16,029 nucleotides of DNA, taken from assembly GCA_034189125.1 (NCBI GenBank), contig JAXHVB010000133.1:1-16029 (forward strand), read 5' to 3'. A model generated the notes under the pieces. The model did no database searches and had not been told where the DNA came from. It worked only from the letters and a program-made list of their open reading frames with translations. Made by a program: the position numbers and the translations under genes. Shown piece by piece: positions 6,728-14,122 of the stretch (its first letter is position 1; the number at the start of each line of letters is the position of its first letter). Source of the stretch: UBA5862 sp002408105. Lineage in GTDB: Bacteria; Pseudomonadota; Gammaproteobacteria; Pseudomonadales; UBA5862.

Positions 6728-6784
6728 ATGATGACTGCGCCACCCAATGGGCCTGATTTGGCAAACGCACAGGTGACCCGTTGA
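6728..6784 (+). CDS. Possible 18-residue leader peptide coupled to cvpA
   Basis: An ATG at 6728 opens an 18-codon frame (MMTAPPNGPDLANAQVTR) whose TGA stop (6782-6784) overlaps the TTG start of cvpA as TTGA. This geometry would let ribosomes ending the peptide restart on the rare TTG codon. No strong ribosome binding site precedes the ATG, and the peptide has no recognised motif, so translation is unproven and the overlap may be chance. Confidence 0.3.
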   Translation: MMTAPPNGPDLANAQVTR

Positions 6785-7263
6785 ATTGGGTCGACTGGGT
6801 GATCCTTGCAGTGGTTGTGGTGTCGACCTTTGCGAGCCTGGTGCGCGGGTTTATCGCCGAAGCCTTCTCACTTGCAGCCCTGGTGGTGGCGACTGTGGCC
6901 GCCATTGTGTTTACCACCACCCTCAGCCAGTGGCTTGCGTCGCTCATCGAGTCGCCGATGCCGCGGACCCTGCTTGCCTTTGCTGCGCTGTTCATCGGCA
7001 CCCTGATCGTTGGCTCCATCGTGGGGCGGCTGCTCCGGCGTCTGGTGCACGCAAGTGGTCTGGGAGGCATTGACCGTGGTCTCGGCCTGCTGTTCGGAGC
7101 GGTGCGTGGCCTCTTGATTGTCATGGTGGTCGCACTGGGTCTGGCGCTGACGCCCGCCATGGACTCTGTGGCCTGGAAAGAATCCAAGCTGCTTCCCTAT
7201 TTGATGGCCGGTGTGCGTTGGGGGCAAGCGCAGCTCCCTCGACTCCACGACCACGCCGGCTAG
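6781..7263 (+). CDS. cvpA: CvpA family inner-membrane protein
   Basis: CvpA proteins are small polytopic inner-membrane proteins. In E. coli the gene was named for colicin V production and sits in the purF operon, and its molecular function is poorly understood. This one has 160 residues, the usual length, with four hydrophobic segments at about 5-22, 27-46, 63-83 and 102-124. Family marks are NWVDWVILAVVVVS, RGFIAEAFSL, the segment FIGTLIVGSIVGRLLRRL and GLGGIDRGLGLLFGAVRGLLIV. The start is a TTG at 6781: AGGTGA lies just upstream (6771-6776) and the family begins with MNWVDW-like sequence exactly here. The gene is followed 45 bases later by purF, the conserved partner. The TTG start, together with the mini-ORF stop overlapping it, suggests expression is held low or coupled. 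Confidence 0.93.
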   Translation: MNWVDWVILAVVVVSTFASLVRGFIAEAFSLAALVVATVAAIVFTTTLSQWLASLIESPMPRTLLAFAALFIGTLIVGSIVGRLLRRLVHASGLGGIDRGLGLLFGAVRGLLIVMVVALGLALTPAMDSVAWKESKLLPYLMAGVRWGQAQLPRLHDHAG

Positions 7264-7279
7264 GGGCGGGCCCGCCCCT
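7262..7279. repeat. 18-bp perfect palindrome between cvpA and purF
   Basis: AGGGGCGGGCCCGCCCCT is its own reverse complement over 18 bases and starts within the cvpA stop codon. In RNA it would form a very stable 7-bp stem with a GGCC loop. No T tract follows. It lies 29 bases before the purF start, upstream of the purF ribosome binding site. Confidence 0.6.
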
Positions 7280-7295
7280 GCCGGTTGGATTCCAA

Positions 7296-7301
7296 CGGAG
7301 G
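7296..7301 (+). promoter_or_regulatory. Ribosome binding site of purF
   Basis: A GGAGG core within CGGAGG stands about 7 bases before the ATG at 7309. It selects this start, which puts the required catalytic Cys at residue 2, over an in-frame upstream start at 7285. Confidence 0.7.
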
Positions 7302-7308
7302 TTTCGCC

Positions 7309-8829
7309 ATGTGTGGTGTGGTTGGCATTCTTGCCCAAGGCGATGTGAATCAAGCGATTTATGACGCCCTGACAGTGTTGCAGCACCGCGGCCAGGATGC
7401 TGCCGGCATGATGACCTGTGCCGACGGCAAGCTGAAGGTGCGCAAAGGCAACGGGCTGGTGCGTGATGTGTTTCAGTCGCAGGACATGGAGATGCTCGCC
7501 GGCAACATCGGCCTCGGCCACGTGCGCTATCCCACCGCCGGCAGTTCGAGCTCCATTCTTGCGCAACCGTTCTATGTGAACTCGCCGTATGGTCTTGCTC
7601 TGGCTCACAACGGCAACCTCACCAACACGGCGCAGCTGAGTGAGGAGCTGTACCGGGACGACCTGCGCCACGTCAACACCGATTCTGACTCGGAAGTGCT
7701 GCTCAACGTGCTTGCCCATGAACTGCAAGAGCTGGGGCAGCATGAGCCTCAGCCTGAGCACTTTTTGGCGGCAGTTGAACGGGTGCAGGAGCGCGCCACG
7801 GGCGGCTATGCGGTGGTGGCGATGGTTGTGGGCTATGGATTGCTCGGCTTTCGCGATCCGCACGCCATTCGGCCCCTCGTGGTTGGACGTCGGGACACCG
7901 AACAAGGCCCCGAATTCATGATGGCCTCGGAAAGCGTGGCCCTTGACGCGCTGGATTTCGAGTTGGTGCGTGACTTCGGTCCGGGCGAGGCCATCTTCAT
8001 TGATTTGAACGGGCAAATTCACAGCCGCACCTGTACCCCGCAGCCGAGCTACCGGCCCTGCATTTTTGAGCACGTCTACTTTGCCCGACCCGACTCGATT
8101 ATCGACCGCATCTCTGTGCACAAGGCCCGCCTGCGCATGGGCGAGCGGTTGGCAGAAAAAATTCTGCGCGTTTGGCCGGACCACGACATCGATGTGGTGA
8201 TTCCGATCCCCGATACCAGCCGCACGGCGGCCTTGCCTCTGGCGCAGCGCCTTGGGGTCAAGTACCGCGAGGGGTTTGTAAAAAACCGCTACATCGGCCG
8301 CACCTTCATCATGCCGGGCCAAAGCCAGCGACGAAAATCTGTGAAACAAAAGCTCAATGCGATTGACCTCGAGTTTCGCGGCAAGAATGTCCTTTTGGTT
8401 GACGACTCCATTGTGCGCGGGACCACCTGTGAGCAGATCATTCTGATGGCGCGCGAGGCCGGCGCGGCCAAGGTGTACTTCGCGTCGGCAGCGCCGCCGG
8501 TGCGCTATCCCAACGTATACGGCATCGACATGCCGGCGGCGGAGGAATTGATTGCGCACGGGCGCAGCGAAGACGAGGTTCGCCGTTTGATCGGTGCCGA
8601 CCAACTGTTCTACCAGGACCTCGAAGACCTGATCGAATGCGCCAGCGAGGGCAACCCGCTCATCACGGACTTCGAGTGTTCGGTGTTCACCGGTGAATAC
8701 GTCACCGGCAACATCGATCGCAGTTACCTGGACCTGGTCAGCAGCCTGCGCGCCGACAAGGCCAAGGCACGTCGAGAAGCCAGGGTACGGTCTGGCACCG
8801 CCTATGGCGGTTGCATCAAAGACCTGTAG
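7309..8829 (+). CDS. purF: Amidophosphoribosyltransferase
   Basis: PurF commits PRPP to purine synthesis: its glutaminase domain releases ammonia from glutamine, and its phosphoribosyltransferase domain uses it to make phosphoribosylamine. The 506 residues are typical. The N-terminal nucleophile is Cys2 (MCGVVGI), so the true start must be 7309. Glutamine-site residues Arg73 (HVRYPT), Asn101-Gly102 (HNGNL) and Asp127 (NTDSDSE) fall at the same numbers as in E. coli. The PRPP-binding loop VLLVDDSIVRGTT lies at 361-373, preceded by IPIPDTSRTAA. The protein runs straight from Cys2 with no propeptide, as in the E. coli type and unlike the Bacillus type, and there is no full set of iron-sulfur cysteines. 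metZ follows after 20 bases. Confidence 0.97.
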   Translation: MCGVVGILAQGDVNQAIYDALTVLQHRGQDAAGMMTCADGKLKVRKGNGLVRDVFQSQDMEMLAGNIGLGHVRYPTAGSSSSILAQPFYVNSPYGLALAHNGNLTNTAQLSEELYRDDLRHVNTDSDSEVLLNVLAHELQELGQHEPQPEHFLAAVERVQERATGGYAVVAMVVGYGLLGFRDPHAIRPLVVGRRDTEQGPEFMMASESVALDALDFELVRDFGPGEAIFIDLNGQIHSRTCTPQPSYRPCIFEHVYFARPDSIIDRISVHKARLRMGERLAEKILRVWPDHDIDVVIPIPDTSRTAALPLAQRLGVKYREGFVKNRYIGRTFIMPGQSQRRKSVKQKLNAIDLEFRGKNVLLVDDSIVRGTTCEQIILMAREAGAAKVYFASAAPPVRYPNVYGIDMPAAEELIAHGRSEDEVRRLIGADQLFYQDLEDLIECASEGNPLITDFECSVFTGEYVTGNIDRSYLDLVSSLRADKAKARREARVRSGTAYGGCIKDL

Positions 8830-8849
8830 CGGCCGAAAGTGAGCCATCC

Positions 8850-10070
8850 ATGACCGAATCTGCACCTCCACAACGACACGCAACCGAAGCAGAAGCTCTG
8901 GCAGGCGCTGCCTTCGATACCCTGGCGGTACGCGCTGGCCAACGCCGCAGCAGCGAGGGAGAGCACGCCGAGGCGATCTTCGCGACTTCCAGCTATGTCT
9001 TTGAGTCCGCTGCTGCGGCGGCCGACCGGTTTTCTGGCGCGGCGCCGGGCAATGTGTACTCCCGCTACACCAATCCAACGGTCGCCATGTTCGAAGACCG
9101 GCTTGCGGCGCTGGAGGGTGCGCCGGCGGCGGTTGGCGCAGCTTCGGGCATGGGGGCCATCCTCAGTTTGATGATGACCCTGCTGTCCGCCGGCGACCAT
9201 GTGGTGTGCTCGCGCAGCGTTTTCGGCACCACCATTGGTTTGTTCAGCCGCTACCTAGAGAAGTTTGGCGTCGAGACTTCGTATGTCGCACCCACCGACA
9301 TCGAGGCATGGAAAAATGCCATTTGCGACCGGACCCGTGTGCTCTTTGTGGAGACGCCCTCCAATCCGTTGTGCGAAGTGGCCGACCTCCCTGCGCTGAA
9401 GCGGCTGGCTCAGCAGGCGGGAGCGCGCCTGGTGGTCGACAACTGCTTCTGCACCCCGGCCCTGCAGCGCCCACTCGAGCTGGGTGCCGACCTGGTGGTG
9501 CATTCGGCCACCAAATACCTGGACGGGCAGGGACGCTGCATCGGTGGGGCGGTCGTGGGCGACGAGGCCACCATCGCGGATGTGGTGGCGTTCATTCGCA
9601 CCTGTGGCCCAAGCATGAGCCCCTTCAATGCGTGGGTGTTTCTCAAGGGGTTGGAGACCTTGCGTCTGCGCATGTTGGCGCACTCTGACAATGCCCTTGC
9701 TGTCGCTGAATGGCTGCAGGCTCAACCTGGGATCCAGAGGGTCTACTATGCGGGCTTGCCGACCCACCCAGGTCATGCGTTGGCGCGTCAACAGCAGCAC
9801 GCCTATGGTGGGGTGCTGTCCTTCGAGGTTGCCGGCGACCAGGCGGCGGCCTGGCGTTTCATTGACGCCACGCGTCTGGTTTCACTCACTGCCAACCTCG
9901 GCGACGCGAAGACCACCATTGTGCACCCCGCGACCACCACCCACGGGAGGTTGTCGGCCGAGCAGCGCCGGGACGCAGGGGTCGCGGACAACCTGATCCG
10001 CCTGGCCGTGGGGCTGGAAGCCCCCACCGACCTGTTGGATGACCTGCGCCTCGGTCTGGCCGCAATTTGA
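8850..10070 (+). CDS. metZ: O-succinylhomoserine sulfhydrylase
   Basis: MetZ makes homocysteine directly from O-succinylhomoserine and sulfide with PLP, a one-step bypass of the MetB-MetC route. The 406 residues fit the Cys/Met-metabolism PLP family (fold type I). Visible are AIFATSSYVF, the substrate- and PLP-phosphate-site motif YSRYTNPT at about 70-77, ASGMGAILS, SVFGTTIGLF, VETPSNPL, VVDNCFCTPALQ, and the PLP Lys222 in HSATKYLDGQGR. The motifs SPFNAWVFLKGLETL and NLGDAKTTIVHPATTTHG follow. The order purF-metZ and the close likeness to the Pseudomonas MetZ sequence as remembered favour MetZ over MetB or MetC. Substrate choice (succinyl or acetyl ester) cannot be proven from motifs alone. 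The ATG at 8850 has a modest AAGTGAG site upstream. Confidence 0.92.
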   Translation: MTESAPPQRHATEAEALAGAAFDTLAVRAGQRRSSEGEHAEAIFATSSYVFESAAAAADRFSGAAPGNVYSRYTNPTVAMFEDRLAALEGAPAAVGAASGMGAILSLMMTLLSAGDHVVCSRSVFGTTIGLFSRYLEKFGVETSYVAPTDIEAWKNAICDRTRVLFVETPSNPLCEVADLPALKRLAQQAGARLVVDNCFCTPALQRPLELGADLVVHSATKYLDGQGRCIGGAVVGDEATIADVVAFIRTCGPSMSPFNAWVFLKGLETLRLRMLAHSDNALAVAEWLQAQPGIQRVYYAGLPTHPGHALARQQQHAYGGVLSFEVAGDQAAAWRFIDATRLVSLTANLGDAKTTIVHPATTTHGRLSAEQRRDAGVADNLIRLAVGLEAPTDLLDDLRLGLAAI

Positions 10071-10111
10071 GTTGCAGATGCGAATCACGGGCCGCCCGCG
10101 CGTCGACAGGC

Positions 10112-10117
10112 TATTCT
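10112..10117 (+). promoter_or_regulatory. Weak -10 candidate for the MoxR unit
   Basis: TATTCT is a 4/6 match to the -10 consensus in the 57-87 base gap after metZ. No clear -35 is seen. If used, transcription would start near 10124, which would leave the GTG at 10158 rather than the ATG at 10128 as the workable start of the next gene. Confidence 0.2.
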
Positions 10118-10157
10118 GACAGGAGTCATGGGCGAGCGCGGATGCGCGGGAGGGCGA

Positions 10158-11081
10158 GTGTCGCTGAAAACACTGGGCGACCGGTTGGTGGCCGAAGTGA
10201 GCAAGGCTGTGCAGGGCAAGCAGCATGAGGTGCGTCTGACCCTGGCGTGCCTGTTTGCCGGTGGCCATCTGCTGATCGAAGACCTCCCAGGAATGGGCAA
10301 GACCACTCTGTCCCATGCCTTGGCCGCGGCCCTGGGGCTGCAGTTTTCGCGCATTCAGTTCACCAGCGACCTGCTGCCCGCCGACATCCTTGGCGCCTCG
10401 ATCTTCGATCCTTCATCCCGCGGGTTCCAGTTTCATCCGGGACCGCTGTTTGCCCAGCTGGTGCTCGCCGACGAGATCAACCGGGCCAGCGCGAAAACCC
10501 AGAGTGCCTTGTTGGAGTGCATGGAGGAAGGTCAGGCCACGGTGGATGGTGCCAGCCACCGGCTGCCCACGCCGTTCTTCGTGATCGCGACGCAAAACCC
10601 CGTCGAGCAATCCGGCACCCACCGGTTGCCGGAGTCACAGCTGGATCGGTTCTTGATGCGCATTCGGTTGGGGTATCCCCCCGTGCCAATCGAACGGCGC
10701 ATGTTGGCTGAGCCCCACGTCCGTGGCCAGCACAAGGTCCAGCCTTGCATTGACTCCGGCGCGTTGGAATCCACGCGCGTGGCCGTGGATCGGGTACAGG
10801 CCAGCGAAGCGCTGCTCGACTATGTGCTTGCGTTGATCGACCTCAGTCGCAACGGGGGACACTTTGTGACCGGGCTGTCACCCCGGGGTGGGTTGGCACT
10901 GATGGGCGCCGCACGTTCCTGGGCTGCTTTGGAAGGGCGCGAGTTCCTGTTGCCCGAGGACGTTCAAGCGGTGCTGCCTGCGGTGGTGGACCACCGCCTG
11001 CACTGGCGTGACCCCAGCCGCCACTCTGAGACGCCGGCTGCATTTATGCGGGCCCGAGTGGATGCCCTCGGCTTCGGCTGA
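10158..11081 (+). CDS. MoxR-family AAA+ ATPase
   Basis: MoxR ATPases are cytoplasmic AAA+ chaperone-like proteins that act with a DUF58 or von Willebrand-type partner encoded next door. From the GTG at 10158 the protein has 307 residues. It has the Walker A loop DLPGMGKTT (Lys48), the MoxR marks FTSDLLPADILG and FHPGPLFAQ, Walker B LVLADEIN (Asp105-Glu106), sensor 1 VIATQNP (Asn147), and the arginine region LPESQLDRFLMRI. A C-terminal lid domain contains SPRGGLALMGAARSWA and LPEDVQAVLPAVVDHRL. The GTG is preferred because it gives the usual short N-terminus and has GGAGG at 10149-10153. The in-frame ATG at 10128 has AGGAG only two bases away and would add ten unlike residues. The DUF58 gene overlaps its 3' end, so the two are probably made together. 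Confidence 0.92.
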   Translation: MSLKTLGDRLVAEVSKAVQGKQHEVRLTLACLFAGGHLLIEDLPGMGKTTLSHALAAALGLQFSRIQFTSDLLPADILGASIFDPSSRGFQFHPGPLFAQLVLADEINRASAKTQSALLECMEEGQATVDGASHRLPTPFFVIATQNPVEQSGTHRLPESQLDRFLMRIRLGYPPVPIERRMLAEPHVRGQHKVQPCIDSGALESTRVAVDRVQASEALLDYVLALIDLSRNGGHFVTGLSPRGGLALMGAARSWAALEGREFLLPEDVQAVLPAVVDHRLHWRDPSRHSETPAAFMRARVDALGFG

Positions 11082-12099
11082 ACGCACTCTCGGCTCATCC
11101 CGGCGCGAGCAGCCTTTCGGGTCGCCGGCCTGGCTGGGGAAGGTGCTGCATCGGCGGTTTTCCGCCTGGCTTGAGCGCCGGCTTCCGACTGTGGGTCGGG
11201 TGCGCCTGGCGCACCGACGCATTTTCGTGGTGCCGAGTCCGGCGGGCTGGTTGCTGGGGGCGCTGTTGTTCGCCATGTTGATCGGATCGATCAACTATCA
11301 GAGCAGCCTCGCGTACGCAATCACCTTCTGGGTTGCTGGTGTGCATGCAGTCGCCCTGCTGCACAGCTACCGCAACCTCGCCGGCATGGAAATCGTGCTT
11401 GAATCACTGGATCCTGGCTTCGTCGGTGGCTTCGGTACCGTGCACCTGCGCATCACCGCCGCAGCCGGGCGGACCCCCACAGCGTTGCGCTGGCTGGTGG
11501 CGGGGCAGGAAGTGGCGCGCGTTGCCGAGGTGGGTCCTGCGGGCGAGCGGGTTTCCCTGCGTCTGCGTCTGGATGCGCGGGGCAGCTGGCGGCTGCCCTG
11601 GCTGTACCTCGAGTCGCGCTATCCCTTGGGCCTGTACCGGGTGTGGTCGCCTCTGCGGCTTGACGGTGCACTGACGGCCTTCCCTGCACCTCGCGCCACC
11701 CAGCGGGCCCCTTTGGCAACCCACCGCGCTGACGATTCCACCAACCACCTGGCGGCGCAGGCCGCGGACCTCGAGTTCTCGGGGCTGCGCGCTTGGCGGT
11801 TGGGGGACACCCTGGGCCGCGTGGCTTGGCGCCAGTCGGCAGCGCGGGACGAACTGCTGGTGCGTGAGTTGGACCCTCCCCTCGCCGGCCAAGGGCCCGT
11901 CTGGCTGGATGTGCAGCATTGTGAGGGGCCGGGGTTTGAAGCGGCCCTGGGAGAGCTCTGCCACTGGGTGTTGCAGCTGGAGGCGCGGGGCACCCCGTAT
12001 GGGCTGCGTCTGCCGAGTGTGGAGCTGCGGCCCGCGGTGGGCTCTGCCCACCAACGGGCGGCCCTGACTTGTCTCGCGCTCGAAGGCCGCCCCGAGTGA
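11062..12099 (+). CDS. DUF58 domain membrane protein, partner of MoxR
   Basis: This product of about 345 residues has a basic N-terminus, two adjacent membrane segments at about 62-77 and 82-101 (GWLLGALLFAMLIGS and the segment ending in HAVALLHSY), and then a soluble part. The soluble part has the SRYPLGLYRVW stretch and the DUF58 signature at about 239-270: FSGLRAWRLGDTLGRVAW followed by DELLVRE. DUF58 proteins are the standard neighbours and likely binding partners of MoxR ATPases; their molecular task is not settled. The start at 11062 overlaps the MoxR gene by 20 bases and has only a weak ribosome binding site; a GTG near the LGKVLHRRF segment is an alternative. The stop overlaps the next start as GTGA. 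The family is clear and the exact start is uncertain. Confidence 0.88.
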   Translation: MPSASAERTLGSSRREQPFGSPAWLGKVLHRRFSAWLERRLPTVGRVRLAHRRIFVVPSPAGWLLGALLFAMLIGSINYQSSLAYAITFWVAGVHAVALLHSYRNLAGMEIVLESLDPGFVGGFGTVHLRITAAAGRTPTALRWLVAGQEVARVAEVGPAGERVSLRLRLDARGSWRLPWLYLESRYPLGLYRVWSPLRLDGALTAFPAPRATQRAPLATHRADDSTNHLAAQAADLEFSGLRAWRLGDTLGRVAWRQSAARDELLVRELDPPLAGQGPVWLDVQHCEGPGFEAALGELCHWVLQLEARGTPYGLRLPSVELRPAVGSAHQRAALTCLALEGRPE

Positions 12100-14108
12100 G
12101 CGCGGTGCTGAGTTTTTTTGGCCCAAGCCCTCCGCAAGTGGAGCGATTGACCGGCGGGCAGTGGCGGTGGCTTGCAGTGCTGGTGGTGGCGGCCTGCGCG
12201 CCGCACGGAGCCCGACTGCCGATGCCTTTGACTGTGGCGGTGGTGGCACTGCCTGCCTGGCGTTGGTGGAACCTGCGCCGGGGGCAGGGACGCACACCCC
12301 GCTGGCAGCAGGTTGGGGTGGTGTTTGCAGGGCTCGCCACGTTGTTTTTCGGCTATCCCACCGCGATTGGAGTGGAGCCAGCGGTGGGCTTGTTGGTGCT
12401 TTCTGCGTTGGCCAAGGTGCTGGAGGCCCGCACCCGCCGGGACGGCCTGGTGCTGGTGTTTCTTGCGTATTTTTTGACCATCACCCCGTTTCTGTTTACC
12501 CAATCCATTGCTGCAGCGGGCTATGCCGCGGGGCTGTTTCTGTTGGCGACCACCACCCTCAATGCATTGAACCGATTCGATGCCGGCTGGTCCCTGCAGC
12601 CCCTGCGCACGGCAGCTGGGCTTGCGGTTCAGGCCGCGCCCTTGATGCTGGTTCTGTTCTTGCTGTTTCCGCGCGTGGGCCCCCTGTGGTCGGTGCCTCT
12701 GGCCAGCCCGGTTGCGCGCACCGGACCGAGCTCCACGCTCAGCCCTGGTGACATCGCAGCGCTCAGTGAGTCATCCGAGCTCGCGTTTCGCGCACGCTTC
12801 GCGGGTGGTGATCCGCCGGCCGACGCGCTTTACTGGCGTGGCCTTGTGCTCAGCGAGTTTGACGGTCGAACTTGGCGTCGGGGACTGGGGGTGGCCGCGT
12901 CGATGGCGCGCCGCCCGGAGCCTCCGGAGGATGCCATCTACCGCTACCAGGTGACGATGGAACCGAGTGCCCGGCCCTGGGTATTTACCCTGGATGGCAG
13001 CTGGACCGGTGACCCCCGCTTAAAACCCAGTGGAAGCGGCACCTGGGCAGCGCTTGAGCCCGTGGAACGGCGGCTTCAATTGGATTTTGAGGTTGGGCCA
13101 GCGCAATCCGCTGCGTCTTTGGGTCCGGTCGAACGCCAAATTGCTCTACAACTGCCGGCCGTGGGCAACCCCGAGGCTCGGGTACTGGCAGCCCAATGGC
13201 GCGACCGTTTTGGGGCGGACTCCGGGGCAGTCATAGACGCTGCGCTCCGATATTTTCGCAGCGCCCCATTTCACTACACGCTGGAGCCCGGAAAGCTCGG
13301 GCCGGACAGCATGGACGAATTCCTGTTCGACTCCCGTGCGGGGTACTGTGGGCACTACGCCAGCGCATTCGTGTTTCTGATGCGCAGTGCCGGGATTCCG
13401 GCGCGGGTGGTGACCGGTTACCAAGGTGGCGAATTCAACGCAGTGAACGGCTACTTCATCGTCCGTGAATACGATGCCCATGCCTGGGCTGAAGTCTGGT
13501 CGCCCGCGCAGGGCTGGGTCGTGGTGGACCCGACTCAGGCGGTGGCCCCCGAGCGCATTGCTGCCGACCTGCGCAGTCGAGCGTTCGGCGTGGTGGACGA
13601 GGCCGAGGGGGCAGCGGCTTCCCTGTGGACCCGCTGGTGGCAGCGAACGCGGTTGAGCTGGGATGCTGCCCAATACCACTGGGTTCGGTGGGTGTTGAAC
13701 TACGACTTGTCGCGCCAGCAATCGCTGTTTGGCTTGGACGCCAGTCTAAAAAGTTCGCTGGCGCAACTCGGTCGCTGGTTGCTCGTGGCAGTGCTGGTGG
13801 TGTTCGGGGCCATTGCGCTCTGGCTGGTCAAGCGCGCACCACGCAGTGCCGGGCCTGTACAACGGGCGTATGAACAGGCGCTGGCGGCTTTGGCCCGGGC
13901 AGGTTTCCAGCGCGGCACCGGTGAGGGGCCGCAGGCTTTTGCTGAGCGGGTAGGTGCCGCGCGGGCCGACCTGGGAGCAGATTTCGCGGCCGTTACCGCA
14001 GCCTTGGTGGCGCAGCGATACGGGGGTGGAACCTTGTCGCCCCCGTCTCAGTCGGCGCTTCGCGCCCAGGTACGGGCCCTGCAGCGGGCAACGCGTGATC
14101 GTTTCTGA
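12096..14108 (+). CDS. TgpA-like membrane transglutaminase (DUF3488 / transglutaminase core)
   Basis: The 670-residue protein has about six N-terminal membrane segments between residues 24 and 193 (the DUF3488 region) and a large periplasmic part with WRGLVLSEFDGRTW. A papain-like transglutaminase core carries the full triad: Cys418 in GYCGHYASAF, His462 in YDAHAWAEVW and Asp478 in VVVDPTQ. One further membrane segment lies at about 561-579, and a short cytoplasmic tail resembles the DUF4129 ending of the family. TgpA of Pseudomonas aeruginosa is the known relative and is encoded with a MoxR and a DUF58 gene in the same way; a role in the periplasm or cell wall is inferred from it. The GTG at 12096 overlaps the DUF58 stop (GTGA) with GAAGG about nine bases upstream. 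A TTG at 12069 would add nine residues and is less likely. Confidence 0.9.
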   Translation: MSAVLSFFGPSPPQVERLTGGQWRWLAVLVVAACAPHGARLPMPLTVAVVALPAWRWWNLRRGQGRTPRWQQVGVVFAGLATLFFGYPTAIGVEPAVGLLVLSALAKVLEARTRRDGLVLVFLAYFLTITPFLFTQSIAAAGYAAGLFLLATTTLNALNRFDAGWSLQPLRTAAGLAVQAAPLMLVLFLLFPRVGPLWSVPLASPVARTGPSSTLSPGDIAALSESSELAFRARFAGGDPPADALYWRGLVLSEFDGRTWRRGLGVAASMARRPEPPEDAIYRYQVTMEPSARPWVFTLDGSWTGDPRLKPSGSGTWAALEPVERRLQLDFEVGPAQSAASLGPVERQIALQLPAVGNPEARVLAAQWRDRFGADSGAVIDAALRYFRSAPFHYTLEPGKLGPDSMDEFLFDSRAGYCGHYASAFVFLMRSAGIPARVVTGYQGGEFNAVNGYFIVREYDAHAWAEVWSPAQGWVVVDPTQAVAPERIAADLRSRAFGVVDEAEGAAASLWTRWWQRTRLSWDAAQYHWVRWVLNYDLSRQQSLFGLDASLKSSLAQLGRWLLVAVLVVFGAIALWLVKRAPRSAGPVQRAYEQALAALARAGFQRGTGEGPQAFAERVGAARADLGADFAAVTAALVAQRYGGGTLSPPSQSALRAQVRALQRATRDRF

Positions 14109-14122
14109 ACAGTGGGTGTCCG

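Larger units (their letters stand above)
6568..6780 (+). other. Leader region of cvpA-purF
   Basis: This gap holds an extended -10 promoter candidate (6594-6602), a 7-bp perfect hairpin (6675-6698) and an 18-codon open frame (6728-6784) that runs into the cvpA start. GCAAAC occurs at 6575, 6661 and 6761, but none has the second half of a PurR-type palindrome. The leader from the predicted start site to cvpA is about 170 bases, long for an ordinary bacterial leader. Confidence 0.5.

Noticed and set aside
6575..6766. GCAAAC words as PurR operators
   Set aside because: The second half of the PurR palindrome (GTTTGC-like) is missing at all three sites, and PurR is not expected in every gammaproteobacterium.
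6868..9078. A 736-codon open frame on the - strand across cvpA and purF
   Set aside because: It is antisense to two unmistakable genes and arises from GC-rich third codon positions. Its translation is low-complexity, rich in His/Arg/Gln, and matches no family.
14109..14122. Bidirectional terminator between TgpA-like and YiiX-like genes
   Set aside because: The gap is only 14 bases and no stable stem with a T tract was found at or next to it.
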